A stretch of 5,748 bases of DNA from contig JAHWJR010000060.1 of the NCBI GenBank assembly GCA_019348335.1, positions 3,903 through 9,650 on the forward strand, written 5' to 3'. The stretch comes from Actinomycetota bacterium (lineage in GTDB: Bacteria; Actinomycetota; Acidimicrobiia; Acidimicrobiales; CADCSY01). Below the pieces are notes generated by a model that was not told the DNA's origin, ran no database searches, and saw only the letters and a program-made list of their open reading frames with translations. This document shows positions 1 to 5,748 of the stretch, in pieces. Position 1 is the stretch's first letter; each line of letters opens with the position of its first letter. Position numbers and translations under genes: made by a program.

Positions 1-854
1 CGGGCCCGCTCCCCTGCCGCCTCGTACACGGCGAGCAGCTCCCCCGTCGCCGCCGAGGTGACCGCCCACGGCCCCTCGCCGGGGAACGCCACCTGCTCCC
101 CGGTTCGCACCAGCCGGGTTCCGGTGGCCACCAGGGCGGCGACGCCGTCGTCGACCGGCACCCGGTGCAGGTGGGTGACCGCCTCCACGGGAGGCACGAC
201 CTCGAGGTCGTCGAGCGGGCGGGCCCGGGCCTCGGTGAAGGGCCCGACGGCGGTGCGCCGCAGCGCCCGCAGGTGCCCCCCGCCTCCGAGGGCCCGTCCC
301 AGGTCGGCGGCCAGGGAGCGGACGTAGGTGCCCGAGGAGCAGTCGACCTCCACCCGCAGCACCGGGCCGGTCTCGCCCCGGTCGGCCTCCCCCGTCACCT
401 CGAAACGGTGCACGGTGACCGCTCGGGCCTCCCGCTCCACCTCCAGACCCTGCCGGGCCAGCTCGTGCAGCCGGCGTCCGCCCACCCGCACCGCCGACAC
501 CATGGGCGGCACCTGCTCGATGTCGCCGACCAGAGCTGCCGCCGCCGCCCGGACCTCGTCCAGCGTGACCTGCCCCATGTCGAAGGTGCCCACCACGTCG
601 CCGGCGGCGTCGAGCGTGGTCGTCTCCACGCCGAGGACGATCTCACCCACGTACGACTTCGGAAGGGGCGTCACGTAGCGGAGCAGCCGGGTGGCCCGGC
701 CCACGCCGAGGACCAGGACGCCGGTGGCATCGGGGTCGAGGGTGCCGGCGTGACCGACCCGCCGGGTGCCCAGCAGGCGGCGGGCCCGGGCGACCACGTC
801 GTGGGAGGTCCAGCCCGCCGGCTTGTCGACCACGGCCACGCCGTCGGGGCTCAT
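1..854 (-). CDS. truB: tRNA pseudouridine(55) synthase TruB (3' end cut by window edge)
   Basis: TruB converts uridine 55 in the T loop of tRNAs to pseudouridine. The frame is open from the ATG at 854 to the window edge, giving 284 residues, so only a short C-terminal piece is likely missing (the family is usually about 290-310). Visible motifs are VVDKPAGWTSHDVV (8-21), the catalytic-loop RRVGHAGTLDPDATGVL (31-47) with catalytic Asp40, the conserved Tyr68 in KSYVGEIVLG, PPMVSAVRVGGRRLHELAR (116-134), and GTYVRSLAADLG (175-186) with Arg179. After about residue 225 the sequence resembles a PUA-like C-terminal domain. The start is 17 bases after the rbfA stop with only a weak GGGG ahead of it. 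An in-frame GTG seven codons upstream, at 875, overlaps the rbfA TGA as GTGA and is a plausible alternative. No truncation or frameshift is seen. Confidence 0.96.
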   Translation of the reverse strand, partial: MSPDGVAVVDKPAGWTSHDVVARARRLLGTRRVGHAGTLDPDATGVLVLGVGRATRLLRYVTPLPKSYVGEIVLGVETTTLDAAGDVVGTFDMGQVTLDEVRAAAAALVGDIEQVPPMVSAVRVGGRRLHELARQGLEVEREARAVTVHRFEVTGEADRGETGPVLRVEVDCSSGTYVRSLAADLGRALGGGGHLRALRRTAVGPFTEARARPLDDLEVVPPVEAVTHLHRVPVDDGVAALVATGTRLVRTGEQVAFPGEGPWAVTSAATGELLAVYEAAGERA

Positions 855-871
855 GGGCCCCGTTGAGGGAC

Positions 872-1300
872 TCACGCCTCCAGGTCGGGGCCGGACTCGC
901 CGCCGGGCGCCTCGTCCTCGTGATCGGCGATCACGCTCTCCCGCAGCAGCTGCTCGATGCGGGCGCTGCTGTGGATCACCTGGTCGACCCTGAAGGAGAG
1001 CTCCGGAGTCCGCTTCAGGCGGGCCTGGCGGCCGATGGCGGCCTGCAGGCGGGTGCGGTGATCGGCCAGCGCCTCGGCGGCCTCGGCCTCCTCCTCGCCC
1101 AGCCGGGAGAACTCCACGGTGGCGCGGCGCAGGTCGGGGTCGACACCGACGTGGGTGATGGTCACCAGGTCGAGACGCTCGTCGTCGAGCCGCTCGAGCT
1201 CCTCGGCCACGATCTCCCGGCACAGCTCGTTCACCCGGGCCATGCGCGGGTAGCGGCCGGGCTGGCGCTCCCCGCTGCTGCGGCCCCGCCTACGGCTCAT
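872..1300 (-). CDS. rbfA: 30S ribosome-binding factor RbfA
   Basis: RbfA is a KH-like protein that binds the immature 30S subunit near the 5' end helix of 16S rRNA and helps its late maturation. The 142-residue product shows the family pattern: helix MARVNELCREIVAEELERL (20-38), strand pair VTITHVGVDPDLRRATVEFS (46-65), the Ala-rich LQAAIGRQARL with its kink (85-95), and the RTPELSFRVD motif (97-106) followed by the ARIEQLL helix (113-119). The C-terminus is a short acidic tail. The ATG at 1300 is preferred because GAGGAG lies 8 bases upstream at 1309-1314. A second ATG at codon 20 would still give a complete core domain but has no comparable site. The 11-base overlap with the DUF503 gene suggests translational coupling. 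The N-terminal Arg/Ser/Gly extension (about 19 residues) is variable in this family. Confidence 0.95.
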   Translation of the reverse strand: MSRRRGRSSGERQPGRYPRMARVNELCREIVAEELERLDDERLDLVTITHVGVDPDLRRATVEFSRLGEEEAEAAEALADHRTRLQAAIGRQARLKRTPELSFRVDQVIHSSARIEQLLRESVIADHEDEAPGGESGPDLEA

Positions 1301-1580
1301 CCAGCCAGCTCCTCGAGCTGGAGAGCACCTGGATGTCGGGCCGAGACCACACGAAGCGCTCCACCTCGTCGAGGATCTCACAGACGTGGCCGGCGGTCGA
1401 CGCCACCGTGGCCACGCCCACCAGGGTGCGCTGCCACTGGTCGTGGTGCCCCACCTCGGCGGCGGCGACGTGGTAGCGCCGGCGCAGCCCCTCCACGAGG
1501 GGGCGGACCACCGAGCGCTTGGCCTTCAGCGACCGGCACTCGGGGATGTGCAGGTCGAACTCCACCGCCGCCGCGTGCAC
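1290..1580 (-). CDS. ylxP: DUF503 family (YlxP-like) small protein
   Basis: This is a 96-residue protein of the DUF503 family, often found between infB and rbfA in Gram-positive bacteria; its molecular function is not established. Family features visible are the EFDLHIPECRSLKAKRSVVR segment (7-26), GLRRRYHVAAAEVGHHDQWQ (31-50), the central VGVATVAS strand (54-61) and the closing EVERFVWSRPDIQVLSS (72-88). The GTG start places the expected (M)HAAAVEFDL at the N-terminus. No other start candidate lies between it and the infB stop, 29 bases upstream. The ribosome-binding site is weak (GGTGG) and lies within a hairpin, which points to coupling to infB. The last 11 bases overlap the start of rbfA. 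The length matches the family, so the gene looks intact. The symbol is by analogy with the Bacillus gene in the same position. Confidence 0.9.
   Translation of the reverse strand: MHAAAVEFDLHIPECRSLKAKRSVVRPLVEGLRRRYHVAAAEVGHHDQWQRTLVGVATVASTAGHVCEILDEVERFVWSRPDIQVLSSSRSWLDEP
1309..1314 (-). promoter_or_regulatory. Shine-Dalgarno sequence for rbfA
   Basis: GAGGAG on the minus strand lies 8 bases before the ATG at 1300, within the 3' end of the DUF503 gene. It decides the rbfA start in favour of this ATG over the internal one at codon 20. It is the clearest ribosome-binding site in the operon segment. Confidence 0.7.
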
Positions 1581-1607
1581 GACCGACCACCGTACCGGTG
1601 GCCGGTC
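1581..1607 (-). promoter_or_regulatory. Hairpin in the infB-DUF503 gap covering the downstream ribosome-binding site
   Basis: On the minus strand, GACCGGCCACCG, a GTA loop and CGGTGGTCGGTC form a 12-pair stem with one G-U pair. It fills almost the whole 29-base gap: its 5' arm starts two bases after the infB TGA and its 3' arm ends directly before the GTG start of the DUF503 gene. The only Shine-Dalgarno-like sequence for that gene, GGTGG at 1587-1591 (6 bases from the GTG), lies in the 3' arm. Folding would hide it, so expression of DUF503 probably depends on ribosomes finishing infB and opening the stem. No U tract follows, so it is not a standard intrinsic terminator. It could also be a protein-binding palindrome in DNA or an RNA processing site. 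Confidence 0.6.
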
Positions 1608-1609
1608 GC

Positions 1610-4462
<2,853 letters not shown>

Positions 4463-4471
4463 GTTGCTGAC

Positions 4472-4777
4472 TCAACCCCTTCGTTCCGTTGTGACGCCGC
4501 CACCGTCGGCGTAACGCCCCATCCTCGCGCGGTCTTCGGCCTCCTCGCGGAGCGAGGCCACCGCCTCTGGTGTCACCGGGCCCCGCAAGCTCCTCTGGAA
4601 GGCACCCCGGCGCTCGGCCCGGTCGACGCATGCCGGCGACCCGGCGCACAACCACGCACCCCGGCCCGGCAACGTGCGGCCGACCTCCAGTGTGCCGTCG
4701 AATCGCCGAATCACACGCGTCAACTCATCTGGCGCACTTCGCCGGCGGCAACCGATGCACGTGCGACGGGGGGCTAT
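4472..4777 (-). CDS. ylxR: YlxR family (DUF448) RNA-binding protein, apparent non-canonical AUA start
   Basis: This is a small basic protein of 101 residues if read from the AUA at 4777. YlxR proteins sit between nusA and infB in many bacteria and bind RNA; the Bacillus homologue has been reported to modulate RNase P. Family marks are the N-terminal RRTCIGCRRR with a CxxC at residues 7 and 10, the ELTRVIRR strand at 18-25, and the GRGAWLC signature at 38-44, with another Cys at 50. Family members normally begin only a few residues before the CxxC. Here no ATG, GTG or TTG exists in frame at that point: the nearest upstream is a GTG at 5002, deep inside nusA, and the nearest downstream is a TTG at 4723, which would delete the CxxC. 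GGAGG lies 7 bases before the AUA, and AUA overlaps the nusA stop as ATAG. An indel in the adjacent five-G run or a frameshifted NusA-YlxR fusion are the alternatives. The family call is firm; the start is uncertain. Confidence 0.85.
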   Translation of the reverse strand: MAPRRTCIGCRRRSAPDELTRVIRRFDGTLEVGRTLPGRGAWLCAGSPACVDRAERRGAFQRSLRGPVTPEAVASLREEAEDRARMGRYADGGGVTTERRG

Positions 4778-5748
4778 GAGACCCCCTCCGCCCGGTCGGA
4801 ACCGGGCGCCTCGCTCCCGTCGGCGGGGACGGGCCCCGCCTCGGGGGCCACTGAAGACGACACCTCGGCGTCCGCCGAAGCGTCCGCCGGGGTGTCCGCT
4901 GCGGCGTCGGCCATGTCCGGCGGAGCAGGCACGGCGGGCGAGGTGGCACCGTCGGGCGTCCCGTCCTCGCCACCGGCCTCGGCGTCGCCGCCCTGGCGCC
5001 ACTCGTCGGCGGTCACCGCCGGGCCGCCCTCTGCCGGCCGCCAGGTCAGCTGACCCGTCTCCGCGTCGGTCACCCACTCGCCCTCGGCCCACTCCTCGCC
5101 GGCGTAGCCGGCTTCCTCTTCGGCCAGCTGGGTCTCGCTCTTGATGTCGATGCGCCAGCCCGTCAGCCGGGCGGCCAGGCGGGCGTTCTGGCCCTCCTTG
5201 CCGATCGACAACGACAGTTGGTAGTCGGGCACGATCACCTCGGCGGTCCCCGTCTCGTCGTCGAGGCGCACCTCTTTCACCTTGGCCGGAGACAGCGCCT
5301 TCATGACGAACTCCTGGAGGTCGTCGGTGTAGGGGACGATGTCGATCTTCTCGCCCCTCAGCTCGTTGACGACCATGCGCACCCGCGCCCCCCGGGCGCC
5401 GACGCAGGCGCCCACGGGGTCGACGTTGTGGTCGTTCGACCACACGGCGATCTTGGTGCGGTGCCCGGGTTCGCGGGCCACCGCCTTGAGCTCGACGACG
5501 CCGTCGGCGATCTCGGGCACCTCCAGCTCGAAGAGTCGTTTGATGAGGCCGGGATGGGTGCGGCTGACCACGATCTGGGGACCGCGCGGGTTGCGGCGGA
5601 CCTCGACGATGTACGCCTTGAGCCGGGTGCCCGGCTCGGGTCGCTCGTAGGCCACCTGTTCGGCCTGGGGCAGCAGCGCCTCGACCCTGCCCAGGTCGAG
5701 CAGGGTGAAGCGGCTGTCGGTCTGCTGGATGATGCCGGTCACGATGTC
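4774..5748 (-). CDS. nusA: Transcription termination/antitermination protein NusA, C-terminal part (5' truncated by window edge)
   Basis: NusA binds RNA polymerase and nascent RNA and modulates pausing, termination and rRNA antitermination. The 324 residues present lack the N-terminal polymerase-binding domain, usually about 120-130 residues, which lies beyond the window. Numbering from the window edge, residues 3-66 are the S1 domain (VTGIIQQ at its start, IVVSRTHPGLIKRLFELEVPE at its junction with KH1). Residues 75-140 are KH1, with the GACVGARG loop at 113-120. Residues 143-204 are KH2, with SIGKEGQNARLAARLTGWRI. This domain order and these motifs are diagnostic. About 120 further residues follow KH2, rich in Ala, Asp, Glu, Gly and Pro, with a Trp-containing patch at about 220-250. 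Many actinobacterial NusA proteins stop soon after KH2, so the tail is unusual. The gene ends in TAG, which overlaps the apparent ylxR start. It is the most upstream gene of the visible operon. Confidence 0.96.
   Translation of the reverse strand, partial: DIVTGIIQQTDSRFTLLDLGRVEALLPQAEQVAYERPEPGTRLKAYIVEVRRNPRGPQIVVSRTHPGLIKRLFELEVPEIADGVVELKAVAREPGHRTKIAVWSNDHNVDPVGACVGARGARVRMVVNELRGEKIDIVPYTDDLQEFVMKALSPAKVKEVRLDDETGTAEVIVPDYQLSLSIGKEGQNARLAARLTGWRIDIKSETQLAEEEAGYAGEEWAEGEWVTDAETGQLTWRPAEGGPAVTADEWRQGGDAEAGGEDGTPDGATSPAVPAPPDMADAAADTPADASADAEVSSSVAPEAGPVPADGSEAPGSDRAEGVS
4785..4789 (-). promoter_or_regulatory. Shine-Dalgarno sequence for ylxR inside the nusA 3' end
   Basis: GGAGG on the minus strand ends 7 bases before the AUA at 4777, a normal spacing. 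It is the main evidence that translation of ylxR begins at the AUA and not further upstream. It lies within the last codons of nusA, so translation of the two genes is probably coupled. Confidence 0.55.

Noticed and set aside
165..866. A 233-codon plus-strand open frame opposite truB
   Set aside because: The opposite strand encodes TruB with its catalytic motif intact. The plus-strand product is His/Gly/Arg-rich and unlike any family.
1581..1607. Reading the infB-DUF503 hairpin as an intrinsic terminator
   Set aside because: No U tract follows; the stem runs directly into the GTG start of a conserved operon gene, so termination here would cut off rbfA and truB.
4774..4960. Ala/Asp-rich short repeats at the end of NusA as a possible DNA repeat array
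   Set aside because: The repetition is compositional (GCC/GCG and GAC codons) with no fixed period, unlike the 48-base repeat in infB.
4778..5443. The upstream open extension of the ylxR frame inside nusA
   Set aside because: It is Arg/Gly-rich, overlaps the KH and S1-KH coding region of NusA, and no YlxR protein has such an extension. It is open because stops are rare at this G+C.

Overview
The window is a single block of minus-strand genes from a bacterial transcription/translation operon, read from position 5748 down to 1: nusA (5' end outside the window), ylxR, infB, a DUF503 (YlxP-like) gene, rbfA and truB (last few codons outside the window). The very high G+C content, the long Pro/Gly/Arg-rich linker in IF2, a DUF503 gene between infB and rbfA, and the absence of a ylxQ (L7Ae-like) gene suggest a high-GC actinobacterium. 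An uncultured Acidimicrobiia-type lineage would fit, but that placement is inference; only the G+C, the gene order and the protein families are seen directly.

Layout: the NusA C-terminal part (S1, KH1, KH2 and a roughly 120-residue acidic tail) occupies 4774-5748. ylxR (4472-4777) overlaps the nusA stop and has no ordinary start codon at its expected N-terminus; an AUA with a well-placed Shine-Dalgarno sequence is the best candidate. infB (1610-4462) starts on UUG nine bases after the ylxR stop and in the same frame, and encodes a 950-residue IF2. A 29-base gap holding a strong hairpin separates infB from the DUF503 gene (1290-1580). rbfA (872-1300) overlaps that gene by 11 bases, and truB begins 17 bases after rbfA, or overlaps it if a GUG start is used. 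Every part of the window is coding except these two short gaps and the 9-base ylxR-infB gap. No promoter, intrinsic terminator, RNA gene, mobile element or CRISPR array is visible.

The genes act together in making and starting up ribosomes. NusA controls pausing, termination and antitermination, including on rRNA operons. YlxR is a small RNA-binding protein. IF2 delivers initiator tRNA. RbfA matures the 30S subunit. TruB makes pseudouridine 55 in tRNA. The tight spacing and overlaps indicate co-transcription and translational coupling. This is a conserved housekeeping operon, and I see no new defence, mobile or biosynthetic system. The points worth a second look are the ylxR start, the hairpin over the DUF503 ribosome-binding site, the IF2 linker repeats and proline runs, and the long NusA tail.
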